Below, piece by piece: positions 32,248-41,032 of a stretch of 42,831 nucleotides of DNA. The translations under genes and the position numbers were made by a program. Source of the stretch: Bryobacterales bacterium (GTDB lineage: Bacteria > Acidobacteriota > Terriglobia > Bryobacterales > Bryobacteraceae); contig CANIHR010000010.1 of the NCBI GenBank assembly GCA_947467185.1, forward strand, positions 1 to 42,831, read 5' to 3'. The notes under the pieces were generated by a model, which had not been told where the DNA came from, made no database searches, and saw nothing but the letters and a program-made list of their open reading frames with translations. Within the stretch, counting starts at the first letter, position 1, and each line of letters begins with the position of its first letter.

Positions 32248-35229
32248 TTATTGCCTTGTGAGAGTTTCGTCCAGGTTCAGGAGGCCGCGTGAAAGCATGG
32301 TCCACGCGGCGAGTTCGGGGTCCTGCGTTCCGGCGAGGGCCTTCGCTTCGGTCAGGTGTTCGGCGAAGTAGCGACGTTCTTTTTCGAGGGCGGAGAGCAG
32401 GAGGTCGGCTTCGTTGCCTTTGGGGCGGCGTGAGGTCGCGAGCTGGAACCCGTAGGTGACGCGGGCCGTCGGCGTGGTTCCGCCTTCCCGCAGGATGCGC
32501 TTCGCCATGGCCTGCGCAGCTTCAAAGAAGGCAGGGTCGTTAAGAGTGGTGAGCGCCTGCAACGGTGTGTCGGTGTGGTTGCGGCGCGCGGTGCAGTATT
32601 CGCGGCTGGTGGAGTCGAACGTCGTCATCGCGGGGTAGGGCGCGGTGCGACGGTTGAAGGTGTAGAGGCCGCGGCGGTATTTATCCTCACCAGGGCTGAC
32701 GGTCCAGACGTCGGTATCGCGCGAGTAGGGGATTTCCCAGACACCTTCCGGCTGCGGGGGCATCACCGAGGGGCCGCCGATTTTGCCTGAGATTAGGCCA
32801 CTGGCGGCAAGGGCGACATCTCGAACCATTTCGGCTTCCACGCGGAAGCGGGCACCGCGCGAGAGCAGGATGTTGGCGGGGTCCTTTTCGATGAGTTCTT
32901 TGGAGGCTGCGGGCGACTGGCGGTACGTGGCCGAGGCGACGATGGTGCGGTGGAGGGCCTTCAGGTCCCAGCCCGATTCCATGAAGCCAACGGCGAGGTA
33001 GTCGAGCAGGTCCTGATGGCTGGGGCGCGTGCCCTGGGTGCCGAAATCTTCCACGGTTTCCACCAGACCCCTGCCGAAGTAGGTCTCCCAGACGTGGTTC
33101 ACGATGACGCGGGCGGTGAGTGGGTTTTCTCGCGAGACCAGCCATTTTGCCAGGCCCAGGCGGTTCTTTTCGTTGTCCGGAAGTTTACCGAGGAAGGACG
33201 GGATATCGGCCTGGACCTCGTCGCCTTTGTTGAGGAAGCTGCCCCGGATTCGGACAAAAGATGCCGGACGTTTTACCTCGGGGTTCTCCGACGCGATCAG
33301 GATTGTCGGGATGCCGAGAGCGCGGATCTGCCCCTGCAGGTCTTCGATCTTCTTCCGCAGCGGTGCGAGTTCTTCGGCCTTGTCGTGATACCGAGTGGCC
33401 AGTTGCTCGGCCTGTTCTTTCGTGCGTGTGGCAGTGGCGATGCTGAGCACCGGGCGCAGTTTGGCGCTCACTTCCACGATGCGCTTTGGTTTCGCAGATG
33501 ACGTTGCGGAGAGGCGGAAGTGGCCGAGGTGCTGCTTACCGGCTTCGCTGCGCTGCTCCATGGTGAAGCGGAGAGTGCCACCGCCGCGGAAGGGCTTTTC
33601 GGGGATCAGGACCATCTGCCGGGGGAGGCGTTGACCGGTTTCCTCGCGGGAGACATCCACGATCCAGAACTGAACGTACTTCCGGCCTGGACCCTGTGCG
33701 CCACCGCCGGAGGAATCGTCCATAGCGGTTTCTTTGATGGTCAGTTTATTGCCGCCGACTTCGACGTTGATCTTGTTGATCTGGAAATTGCCGTAGTAAT
33801 CGCGACCGGGGCCACCGCGAGGGAGGCTCGAATCAGGGATCGCTTCGAGCCGAAGCGCAGTGATTTCGCCGGGCGGGAGTTTGGCCTCCACGGTGTAGAT
33901 GTCTTCCATCGGATTCGGCCCCGAGGCGAGGATCGAGGCGTCGGTGTTGATCGTCAGGGTGGTCCCGGCGCTGGAGGTCGCGGTCGTCGGGCGGATCGCG
34001 GTCCAGCTTTTTTCAGCGTCCAGCACGCTGCGCTCCCAGGCCGACTGCTTCGCGACAGCGGCCGGAGCGGCGTCATTCAGCTTTGCCTGCCACGCGTCGA
34101 GTTCCTTCTGGATAACGGCTTGTTTGGCGGCCTGGTCGGGCGTGGGCAGATCGAGCTGGGGTTCGGTGAACGGGGCGGCGTTGCCCTTGCCGTTCGCGCC
34201 GGTCTTCACGTAGTTCGCGTTATTGAAGAAGGCCACCATCTGGTAGAACTGCTTCTGCGTGAAGGGGTCGAACTTGTGGTCATGGCACTGGGTGCAGCCG
34301 ATGGTTGCGCCCAGAAATGTGGTGCCAATGGTGGTGGCGCGATCAATCTGGATGTTCCAGTTGTTCTCTTCGGGGTCCACGCCGCCTTCGGCATTAAACA
34401 TGGAGTTGCGGAGGAAGCCTGTGGCGATCTTCTGCTGCTGGGTCGGGTTCGGCAGCATGTCGCCCGCAATCTGTTCGATGGCGAACTGGTTGAACGGCAT
34501 GTTGCGGTTGAAGGCCTGAATCACCCAGTCGCGGTACGGCCACATGGTGCGGCGGGAGTCTTTTTCGTAACCGTCGGAATCGGCGTAGCGGGCGAGATCC
34601 AGCCACATGCGCGCCCATCGTTCGCCGTAGTGGTCGGAAGCGAGGAGACGATCCACCAGCCGCTGGTATGCGTCGGGGCGGGTGTCCTTCACAAAGGCGT
34701 CCACTTCGGTGGGAGATGGTGGCAGCCCGATCAGATCCAGGCTCAGGCGGCGAATCATGGTTTCGCGGGAAGCTTCGGGCGAAGGCTTCAGACCCTCCTT
34801 TGCAAGCCGGTTTTCCACGAAGTAGTCGATGGCGTTTTTCCCTGTCGGGGCCGCGGCTTTTATTGGAGGCAGATACGACCAGTGTTCCTGCCCGGCAGCG
34901 GAATCCGGCCAGATCGCGCCCTCATCCACCCACTGCCGGAACTTCGCGATCTGGTCCTCGGGTAGTGGCACCATTCCCATCGGCATACGGGCTTCGCTGC
35001 CGGTGCTGCTCAGGCGCTTGATGAGTTTGCTGTCCGCCGCTTTGCCCGGCACAATGGCGCGCGAGGCGAGCGACCGCACATCCAGCCGCAGGCCCCCGGT
35101 GGGCCGGTTTCCGCTGTGGCACCCATAACAGGACTTCTTCAGTACGGGCTGAATATCCCTTGTGAAATCAACCGGAGTTTGAGCTGCCAGTGTCAGGGCG
35201 CACGCGAGCGGCAGAATCAGGATCTTCAT
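32248..35229 (-). CDS. PSD1/DUF1549/DUF1553 protein with cytochrome c domain and beta-sandwich insert (pair B)
   Basis: 993 residues. A signal peptide ([17 protein letters not shown]) precedes a PSD1 cytochrome domain with CYGCH at residues 34-38. The DUF1549 part contains [34 protein letters not shown] and [12 protein letters not shown]. Between DUF1549 and DUF1553 there is a beta-rich insert (about 400-590) with [20 protein letters not shown] and a coiled-coil-like stretch, absent from the pair A protein and accounting for its 185 extra residues. DUF1553 follows with [20 protein letters not shown]. The reported open frame extends to 36252, but that part is antisense to the isomerase gene; 35229 gives the signal peptide. 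Confidence 0.9.
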   Translation of the reverse strand: MKILILPLACALTLAAQTPVDFTRDIQPVLKKSCYGCHSGNRPTGGLRLDVRSLASRAIVPGKAADSKLIKRLSSTGSEARMPMGMVPLPEDQIAKFRQWVDEGAIWPDSAAGQEHWSYLPPIKAAAPTGKNAIDYFVENRLAKEGLKPSPEASRETMIRRLSLDLIGLPPSPTEVDAFVKDTRPDAYQRLVDRLLASDHYGERWARMWLDLARYADSDGYEKDSRRTMWPYRDWVIQAFNRNMPFNQFAIEQIAGDMLPNPTQQQKIATGFLRNSMFNAEGGVDPEENNWNIQIDRATTIGTTFLGATIGCTQCHDHKFDPFTQKQFYQMVAFFNNANYVKTGANGKGNAAPFTEPQLDLPTPDQAAKQAVIQKELDAWQAKLNDAAPAAVAKQSAWERSVLDAEKSWTAIRPTTATSSAGTTLTINTDASILASGPNPMEDIYTVEAKLPPGEITALRLEAIPDSSLPRGGPGRDYYGNFQINKINVEVGGNKLTIKETAMDDSSGGGAQGPGRKYVQFWIVDVSREETGQRLPRQMVLIPEKPFRGGGTLRFTMEQRSEAGKQHLGHFRLSATSSAKPKRIVEVSAKLRPVLSIATATRTKEQAEQLATRYHDKAEELAPLRKKIEDLQGQIRALGIPTILIASENPEVKRPASFVRIRGSFLNKGDEVQADIPSFLGKLPDNEKNRLGLAKWLVSRENPLTARVIVNHVWETYFGRGLVETVEDFGTQGTRPSHQDLLDYLAVGFMESGWDLKALHRTIVASATYRQSPAASKELIEKDPANILLSRGARFRVEAEMVRDVALAASGLISGKIGGPSVMPPQPEGVWEIPYSRDTDVWTVSPGEDKYRRGLYTFNRRTAPYPAMTTFDSTSREYCTARRNHTDTPLQALTTLNDPAFFEAAQAMAKRILREGGTTPTARVTYGFQLATSRRPKGNEADLLLSALEKERRYFAEHLTEAKALAGTQDPELAAWTMLSRGLLNLDETLTRQ

Positions 35230-35292
35230 AGGCCTTCTATAGAGCTTATCGCCGTTGGTATGAACGGGCGCTTCCAGGCTACACTTTTTGTC

Positions 35293-36342
35293 ATGGCACA
35301 AATCCAGGGCCCCGCGATCTTCCTCGCCCAATTCCTCGCAGATACCGCACCATACAACTCGCTCCCCGCCATTACGGCATGGGTCAAGAGCCTCGGCTAC
35401 CTTGGCGTCCAGATCCCGTCGTGGGACGGACGCGTCATCGACATTAAGCAGGCCGCCGAATCGAAGGCCTATTGCGACGACATTCAGGCGCAGACGAACG
35501 GCCTCGCGATCACCGAACTCGCCAGCCACTTGCAGGGCCAGTTGGTCGCCTCGCACCCGGCTTACGATGAACTGTTCGATGGCTTCGCCGCCCCGGAAGT
35601 TCGCGGGAATCCTGCCGCCCGCGCTGAATGGGCCGTGCAGCAGATGAAGTACGTGATTCAGGCTTCGGCGAACTTCGGGCTGACCGTGACGCCGTCCTTC
35701 TCGGGCGCGCTCCTGTGGCCGTTCCTGTATCCGTGGCCGCAACGTCCGGCGGGCATTGTGGAAGAAGGGTTTGCCGAACTTGCGAAGCGCTGGACGCCGA
35801 TTCTCAACTTCGCCGATCAGCACAACGTGGATATCGCCTACGAACTGCACCCCGGCGAAGATCTCCACGATGGTGCCAGCTTTGAGCAGTTCCTGGAAGC
35901 GACGGGCAATCATCCCCGCGTCGCCATCAATTACGATCCCTCGCACTTCATTCTGCAGTGCCTCGACTATGTCAGCTTCATCGACATCTACGCGTCGCGG
36001 ATCAAGGCCTTCCACGTGAAGGACGCTGAATTCCGTCCGAATGGCCGCGCTGGTGTCTATGGCGCTTATCTGGGCTGGAAGGACCGTCCGGGCCGCTTCC
36101 GTTCCCTCGGCGACGGGCAGGTCGATTTCACGCAGGTGTTCAGCCGCATGACGGCCGCCGGTTACAAAGGCTGGGCCGTGATCGAGTGGGAATGCTGCTT
36201 TAAGGATTCCGTGCAGGGCGCGACCGAAGGAGCTCCGTTCATCTCGAAGCACCTGATTGACGTCCCCACCAAAGCATTCGACGACTTCGCCGGAGCCGAT
36301 TCAGACTCCGCACGAAATCGTCGTGTACTTGGTTTGAAGTAG
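35293..36342 (+). CDS. Sugar phosphate isomerase/epimerase family TIM-barrel protein
   Basis: 349 residues of the xylose-isomerase-like TIM barrel (AP endonuclease family 2). Likely metal-site segments are DIAYELHPGEDLHDG, VAINYDPSHFILQ, IKAFHVKDAEF and GWAVIEWECCFKD, giving the usual E-D/H-H-E set. Such proteins isomerise, epimerise or, in 3-keto-sugar pathways, process keto-sugars; the exact substrate cannot be read here. No signal peptide, so it is probably cytoplasmic. The ATG at 35293 is the best start. It diverges from pair B across 63 bases and ends 29 bases before a terminator stem. Confidence 0.86.
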   Translation: MAQIQGPAIFLAQFLADTAPYNSLPAITAWVKSLGYLGVQIPSWDGRVIDIKQAAESKAYCDDIQAQTNGLAITELASHLQGQLVASHPAYDELFDGFAAPEVRGNPAARAEWAVQQMKYVIQASANFGLTVTPSFSGALLWPFLYPWPQRPAGIVEEGFAELAKRWTPILNFADQHNVDIAYELHPGEDLHDGASFEQFLEATGNHPRVAINYDPSHFILQCLDYVSFIDIYASRIKAFHVKDAEFRPNGRAGVYGAYLGWKDRPGRFRSLGDGQVDFTQVFSRMTAAGYKGWAVIEWECCFKDSVQGATEGAPFISKHLIDVPTKAFDDFAGADSDSARNRRVLGLK

Positions 36343-36371
36343 TTTTCGCTACAGTTGGAAGCGAGTTAAAG

Positions 36372-36401
36372 AGGTGTTCCGGTCTTACAGCCGGAACACC
36401 T
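36372..36401. terminator. Bidirectional hairpin terminator between convergent genes
   Basis: AGGTGTTCCGG (36372-36382) pairs perfectly with CCGGAACACCT (36391-36401) around an eight-base loop, followed by a T tract on the plus strand. It ends the isomerase transcript. The stop codon of the minus-strand dehydrogenase lies inside the loop, and its last codons form one arm. Confidence 0.85.
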
Positions 36402-37728
36402 TTTCTGATTTCACACCCTTGAGCGCATTGCGGGTATCCACGATCAACCCGGCGTCTTCCACCAGTTGCTTGTAGTTGAACGCGGTGTGGTCCGTGACGA
36501 TAACGACGCAGTCAGCCGTCTTGACGGCTTCGTGGCCAACACCCTTCAGGATGCTGTCGGGGTTGTGGCTCGCGCCGTGGTCACTGTGGTCCAGATCGAT
36601 CTGTTCCACGTGCGGATCCACGTACGAGATCTCCGCGCCCAGTTTTTTCAGCAGGTGGATGATGTCGAGGGCAGGGGATTCGCGAACGTCGTCGATGTCG
36701 CGCTTGTACGCGACGCCGTAGATCACAATCTTCGAACCCTTCACCGACTTGCAGACTTCATTGAGCGCCTTGGTGACCTTGGAAACCACAAACTGGGGCA
36801 TCTGACCGTTGATGTAACCGGCCAGTTCGATGAAGCGCGCTTCGACACCGGACTGCTTGCTCTTCCACGAAAGATAGAACGGGTCGATCGGGATACAGTG
36901 GCCACCCAGGCCGGGACCCGGGTAAAACGGCATGAAGCCGAACGGCTTGGTGGCAGCGGCCGAGATCACTTCCCAGACGTTGATGCCCATTCCGTCGCAC
37001 ATGATGGCGATTTCGTTCACCAGCCCAATGTTGATCATGCGGAAGGTGTTTTCCAGCAGTTTCACCATTTCGGCGACCTGCGTGGAGCTGACCGGCACGA
37101 CATGGTCGAGGGCCTGGCCGTAGAAAAGGCTGCCGAGTTCCGTGCAGGCAGGCGTGGTGCCACCGACGACCTTCGGAATGTTCTTGGTCTGGAAGTTCGG
37201 GTTGCCCGGATCGACGCGCTCGGGGGAGAAGCAGAGGAAGAAGTCCTCGCCCACTTTGAGGCCCGACTTTTCCAGCATCGGCAGCACCAGTTCGTCGGTG
37301 GTGCCGGGGTAAGTGGTGGATTCGAGGATGACGAGAAGCCCCGGGTGCAGATACTTCGCGATCTCGTCGGTGGCCGCGACGATGAAGCTCATGTCGGGGT
37401 CTTTGGTCTTGCGGAGAGGGGTCGGGACGGCGATGTTCACCGTGTCGAGTTCGCTCAGGACGGCGAAATCGGTGGTAGCTTTCAGTAGCCCCTTTTCGAC
37501 CAGTGGCGCCAGGACGGAGGTCGGAATATCACCAATGTAAGACTCGCCGGCGTTCACCATGTCGCACTTTTTCGCGCTCAGGTCGATGCCGGTGACCTGG
37601 AAGCCAGCCTGTGCATATTCAACGGCCAGAGGAAGACCAACGTATCCGAGGCCAACGACGCCCACCCGGGCAGTTTTGTTGCGGATCTTTTCAGCCAGTT
37701 CCGCCGAGATTCCCTGCAGATTACTCAT
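36385..37728 (-). CDS. Nucleotide sugar dehydrogenase (UDP-N-acetylglucosamine 6-dehydrogenase-like)
   Basis: 447 residues. The NAD-binding motif VGVVGLGYVGLPLAVEYAQ is at about 22-40, and the catalytic cysteine is C278 in GPGLGGHCIPIDPFYLSWK. The stretch VPTPLRKTKDPDMS and the C-terminal domain with YGVAYKRDIDDVRESPALDI place it nearest the WbpA/WecC group that oxidises UDP-GlcNAc or UDP-ManNAc to uronic acids, rather than UDP-glucose dehydrogenase. It is cytoplasmic and feeds surface polysaccharide synthesis. The ATG at 37728 overlaps dapF by eight bases. Last gene of the operon; its 3' end forms part of the shared terminator. Confidence 0.92.
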   Translation of the reverse strand: MSNLQGISAELAEKIRNKTARVGVVGLGYVGLPLAVEYAQAGFQVTGIDLSAKKCDMVNAGESYIGDIPTSVLAPLVEKGLLKATTDFAVLSELDTVNIAVPTPLRKTKDPDMSFIVAATDEIAKYLHPGLLVILESTTYPGTTDELVLPMLEKSGLKVGEDFFLCFSPERVDPGNPNFQTKNIPKVVGGTTPACTELGSLFYGQALDHVVPVSSTQVAEMVKLLENTFRMINIGLVNEIAIMCDGMGINVWEVISAAATKPFGFMPFYPGPGLGGHCIPIDPFYLSWKSKQSGVEARFIELAGYINGQMPQFVVSKVTKALNEVCKSVKGSKIVIYGVAYKRDIDDVRESPALDIIHLLKKLGAEISYVDPHVEQIDLDHSDHGASHNPDSILKGVGHEAVKTADCVVIVTDHTAFNYKQLVEDAGLIVDTRNALKGVKSEKVFRL

Positions 37729-38521
37729 TCTCTTCAATTTTCCCATAGAACCAGATGCCTTCGGCAATAACGTCGGCAGGTCCGGTCAGATAGACCGAGT
37801 CGTCCGAACGGAGCGTCAGCGAACCGGCCGGTGTTTGGACCGTTACCGGCCACCTTACCAGCCCCCGGGCGACCGCCGCCGTGGCTGCTCCGGTGGAGCC
37901 TGTTCCGGAACTGTTGGTCTCCCCGGCGCCGCGTTCCCAGAAGCGGATATCAATCGTGTGGCCATCCACTTTCCGGACAAATGAGACGTTGGTGCGGTTG
38001 GGGAACATTGGGTCGCGTTCGGTGGCAGCTCCCACAGCGCGCCAGTTGAAGTCGAAATCACTGACAGGGAAGGCGCATTGCGGATTCCCTGGGTCCACCA
38101 GCACGGCATCCAGACCCTGCACCTGAGCGTTGAGTTCCACCACGCGAACGTGGCCCATGTTCATCTCAAACTGGATTTCGAGACCCCTGCGTTCCACAAT
38201 CCGCAAATGTTTGATGCCGGCTGCCGTGCGGATGCGGACTTCGCTGGTGTCTGGCTTATCGTGCAGCAGCAGATGGGCGGCGCAGCGGGTACCATTGCCG
38301 GAGAGTTCCGGTTCGCTGCCATCGGAGTTAAAGAGGCGAATAGTGGCGTCATAGCCCTCGCCAGGAGTCTCATCGACCAGCATCCAGCCATCGGCACCGA
38401 TGCCGGTGTAGCGGTCGCAGATGGCGACGGCCAGTTCCGGCAGGCCTTCGGGTGGGGCCTCGGAAGCGGGGCTGAGGATGAAGTCGTTTTTCGCGCCGTG
38501 CAGTTTTACGAAGGGAATCAT
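37721..38521 (-). CDS. dapF: Diaminopimelate epimerase DapF family, second catalytic Cys replaced by Ser
   Basis: 266 residues, normal length. DapF interconverts LL- and meso-diaminopimelate with two cysteines that act as acid and base. The N-terminal MIPFVKLHGAKNDFIL and the first active-site loop ELSGNGTRCAA, with C80, are intact. The second loop reads RGAGETNSSGTGSTGAA where the family has ACGSGAC or ACGTGAC: the catalytic Cys is S205, codon 37907-37909, and GNPH is GNPQ. It may be a slow epimerase, or an enzyme of altered reaction on a related substrate. It lies among surface-sugar genes and not with other lysine-pathway genes; it overlaps both neighbours. Confidence 0.85.
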   Translation of the reverse strand: MIPFVKLHGAKNDFILSPASEAPPEGLPELAVAICDRYTGIGADGWMLVDETPGEGYDATIRLFNSDGSEPELSGNGTRCAAHLLLHDKPDTSEVRIRTAAGIKHLRIVERRGLEIQFEMNMGHVRVVELNAQVQGLDAVLVDPGNPQCAFPVSDFDFNWRAVGAATERDPMFPNRTNVSFVRKVDGHTIDIRFWERGAGETNSSGTGSTGAATAAVARGLVRWPVTVQTPAGSLTLRSDDSVYLTGPADVIAEGIWFYGKIEENE

Positions 38522-40125
38522 AGAATTGGTGGGGCCTGAAGTGGTGTGGATTGAAGTGGTGTGGATTGAAGTGGAGTCGGCAGGTTTGTTCTGCGGTGGT
38601 AGATCTCGATGACCGGCTGGCCTTTTACGAAGATACGCCGGTCGAGTTCGTAGTCAGGGCCATGCAGCCGGGCTTTGTCGATGATGCCCTGCACGGAGTC
38701 GCCACCCATCACCACGGCCCAGTCCTCACGGAGGAGCAGATCGGGGCGCGACTCTGCGATCAGGAACTCCTGGTAGTTGTCGCTGGTGAGGGTACGCCGG
38801 AGCGGGATCGACAGGGTCCGGTAGATGGCGGTCATGTCGTTGAAGCTGGTGAAAAAGGTATCGCCGGGGTGAGCGTTGCGGCGGAGATAGTCGGTGGCCT
38901 GCGCGATCCAGACTCGGCGTCCGCGGGAGTTCATTTCCGCTTCCTGCCAGGTGATGGGGTGGCTGTTCCAGTCCATCAGGCAGGGGGCGAGGGCGAGTAA
39001 TGTGACGGCGAAGGCAGGCCATTTCCCGTAGCGGGCGAAGGCGGCGGCCCCGAAAGCGGCCAGTGGAACCAGTGCCAGGGCGTAACGGATGTTGTAGTAA
39101 CCGTGCGGCTCCAGCTGCGGGACGAAGATGGGCGTTCCGGAAGAGTGCAGACTCCAGATGTAGAACGCGATCGGGAGAACCAGCAGCAGGGCGGGCCATC
39201 GAGCGGCGCGGGTGGCCAGGGCGAACAGAGTTCCGGCCGCTGCCAGGGCAAGCGCCGGCCATTTGGCGATCAGCGAACCTGCCGCGATGTAGTATTCGAA
39301 GGCTTCGCGCCAATTGCCGCGGCCGGGGTAGGGCTTGTTCCCCTGAATGGCTTTGGCCGACCATGGGCCGCGGTAGAAGTACAGCGCGTCATCGAAATAC
39401 CACCAGTTGTGAGCCAGCCAGATGACCGGGCCAATGGCGGCGAGGGCGCAAAACAGGAAGGTGGCGGACCACTTCCGTTGGCCTCCGGTGAACAGAAAAA
39501 ACAGCGCCACAAAGGGCAGCAGAAACCAGCCCTCATAGCGTATGAGCGTGGCGGCAGTGGCGGCGAGTCCGGCTCCGACGACCGCACCATAGCCCTGCGT
39601 TGCCTGAAAACGGACGGTGAAGTAGAGCAGGGCGAGAAGTGCGGCGAAAAGTGGTGGCTCCGTCATCGGGATGGATCCGAGGTACAGCGTGTTGGGGTTC
39701 AGCAGGAAAACGGCGGCTGCGGCCGCTCCGGCCGGCACACTGTCGAAGATCCGGCGGACGGCGGAGAAAAAAAATGTTGCGCCCAGGGCCATACAGATCG
39801 CCGAGGGAATCGCACCGGCCAGACCCGTGCTCCAGAGTTCGTCGTAACGGACGAACGGGATCATCATCAGGTGAGGCAGGGGGAGCCAGGTTGTGCCGAT
39901 CTGATTCCAGCCTGGGGTGCGCGAGTCGAGGATGCGGCGCGCGATATTGAGGTGCGCTTCGGCGTCGCCCGAGAGCAGGGTGGCCCCGGTTTTGTAAAAC
40001 CAAATGACTGCGGCGGCCATAACGGCCGCCGCGAGGAAAAAGCAGACGAATGCAGACCCCGTGCCGTTGGCGGCGACAGAGTTAGAACGACGTGAACGCG
40101 CGGAATTCTTCGAAACGGCCATCAA
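38518..40125 (-). CDS. GT39/ArnT-like membrane glycosyltransferase
   Basis: 535 residues with a short basic N-terminus and about ten hydrophobic helices in residues 25-390, followed by a C-terminal soluble domain. The first extracytoplasmic loop has SGDAEAHLNIARRILDS and GTTWLPLPH, typical of dolichyl-phosphate-mannose or undecaprenyl-phosphate-sugar transferases of GT-C fold, where the loop acidic residue is catalytic. It probably transfers a lipid-linked sugar to an acceptor at the outer face of the inner membrane. The start overlaps the kinase gene by 44 bases. The C-terminus is extended by short PLQST repeats encoded by a tandem DNA repeat. Confidence 0.83.
   Translation of the reverse strand: MMAVSKNSARSRRSNSVAANGTGSAFVCFFLAAAVMAAAVIWFYKTGATLLSGDAEAHLNIARRILDSRTPGWNQIGTTWLPLPHLMMIPFVRYDELWSTGLAGAIPSAICMALGATFFFSAVRRIFDSVPAGAAAAAVFLLNPNTLYLGSIPMTEPPLFAALLALLYFTVRFQATQGYGAVVGAGLAATAATLIRYEGWFLLPFVALFFLFTGGQRKWSATFLFCALAAIGPVIWLAHNWWYFDDALYFYRGPWSAKAIQGNKPYPGRGNWREAFEYYIAAGSLIAKWPALALAAAGTLFALATRAARWPALLLVLPIAFYIWSLHSSGTPIFVPQLEPHGYYNIRYALALVPLAAFGAAAFARYGKWPAFAVTLLALAPCLMDWNSHPITWQEAEMNSRGRRVWIAQATDYLRRNAHPGDTFFTSFNDMTAIYRTLSIPLRRTLTSDNYQEFLIAESRPDLLLREDWAVVMGGDSVQGIIDKARLHGPDYELDRRIFVKGQPVIEIYHRRTNLPTPLQSTPLQSTPLQAPPIL
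38537..38576. repeat. 15-bp tandem repeat at the glycosyltransferase 3' end
   Basis: Two full copies of TGAAGTGGTGTGGAT (38537-38551 and 38552-38566) and a partial third copy encode, on the minus strand, repeated PLQST units at the C-terminus. Unit length is a multiple of three, so changes in copy number keep the frame. Confidence 0.9.
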
Positions 40126-41002
40126 TCTCCGCGCGCGTCAGGGTCCGGAACCGATCTACGCCAAACTTCTCGCAGCAGAAGCTCCCCATCACCGACCCGT
40201 AGATAACCGCGCGCCTGATTTCATTGTGATCTACCGAGGGGTTACGGAGGTCAATACCCTGACCAGCCAGGTAACCCATGAAGCCACCAGCGAAGCAATC
40301 GCCCGCGCCGGTCGGATCGAAAACGTCGTCGAGAAGGTAGCCGGGAACCATGAAGTGGCCATCGCCGCGCCACAGAATCGCGCCGTATTCGCCGCGCTTG
40401 ATCACGAGAGTGCTCGGTCCCATGGCCAGAATCTTCTCGGCGGCCTTTTTCAGATTGGTTTCGCCGGAGAGGAGACGGGCTTCGCCGTCGTTGATGAGCA
40501 GGAAGTCCCAGCCCGCGATGGTCTTGAGGAGTTCATCGCGGAAACCGGTGATCCAGTAGTTCATGGTGTCGCCACCGGCAACGCGCAAATTCGAACCCAT
40601 TTGCTCGCGAACCGCACCCTGCAGGCCGGGCTGGATGTTCCCGAGCAGGAGGTACGGGCTCTCTTTATACGCGGCGGGGAGCTTGGGGCTGAAGTCGGCG
40701 AAAACATTCAGGTCAGTGACCAGAGTTTCGCGATCATTCATGTCCTGGGAATACTTACCGGCCCAGAAAAAGCACTTGCCAGGGACGCGTTCCAGACCTT
40801 CGAGGTCAACGCCACGCGACAGCAGCAGGTCGGTGTCTTCCTGCGCGAAATCGTCGCCGACAACAGCGACGATGGCGGGCTTCGTGAAAAAGGAGGCGGA
40901 AAGGGCGATGTAGGTGGCAGCGCCGCCCAACATGCGATCCACTTTACCGTGAGGGGTTTCGACACCGTCATACGCGACGGAGCCTACGACAACCATTGAC
41001 AT
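40082..41002 (-). CDS. PfkB-family carbohydrate kinase
   Basis: 306 residues of the ribokinase/PfkB family. The N-terminal substrate region has GKVDRMLGGAATYIALSAS with the di-glycine hinge, and the C-terminal signature DPTGAGDCFAGGF includes the catalytic base D235 and the anion hole. The substrate may be a sugar or a nucleoside; the family does not tell. It lies in an operon with sugar-nucleotide and glycosyltransferase genes, 30 bases after the methyltransferase stop. Two ATG codons (41002, 40996) could serve as start. Confidence 0.92.
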   Translation of the reverse strand: MSMVVVGSVAYDGVETPHGKVDRMLGGAATYIALSASFFTKPAIVAVVGDDFAQEDTDLLLSRGVDLEGLERVPGKCFFWAGKYSQDMNDRETLVTDLNVFADFSPKLPAAYKESPYLLLGNIQPGLQGAVREQMGSNLRVAGGDTMNYWITGFRDELLKTIAGWDFLLINDGEARLLSGETNLKKAAEKILAMGPSTLVIKRGEYGAILWRGDGHFMVPGYLLDDVFDPTGAGDCFAGGFMGYLAGQGIDLRNPSVDHNEIRRAVIYGSVMGSFCCEKFGVDRFRTLTRAEIDGRFEEFRAFTSF

Positions 41003-41032
41003 AAGTCTTTAGTGTAGCGTTCGGGCGTTTTC

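Noticed and set aside
33520-34965. 481-codon open frame on the plus strand
   Set aside because: Antisense to the PSD1/DUF1553 protein of pair B, with no domain signature or ribosome site.
35230-36252. N-terminal extension of the pair B PSD1 frame
   Set aside because: It is antisense to the isomerase gene, and the signal peptide begins at 35229.
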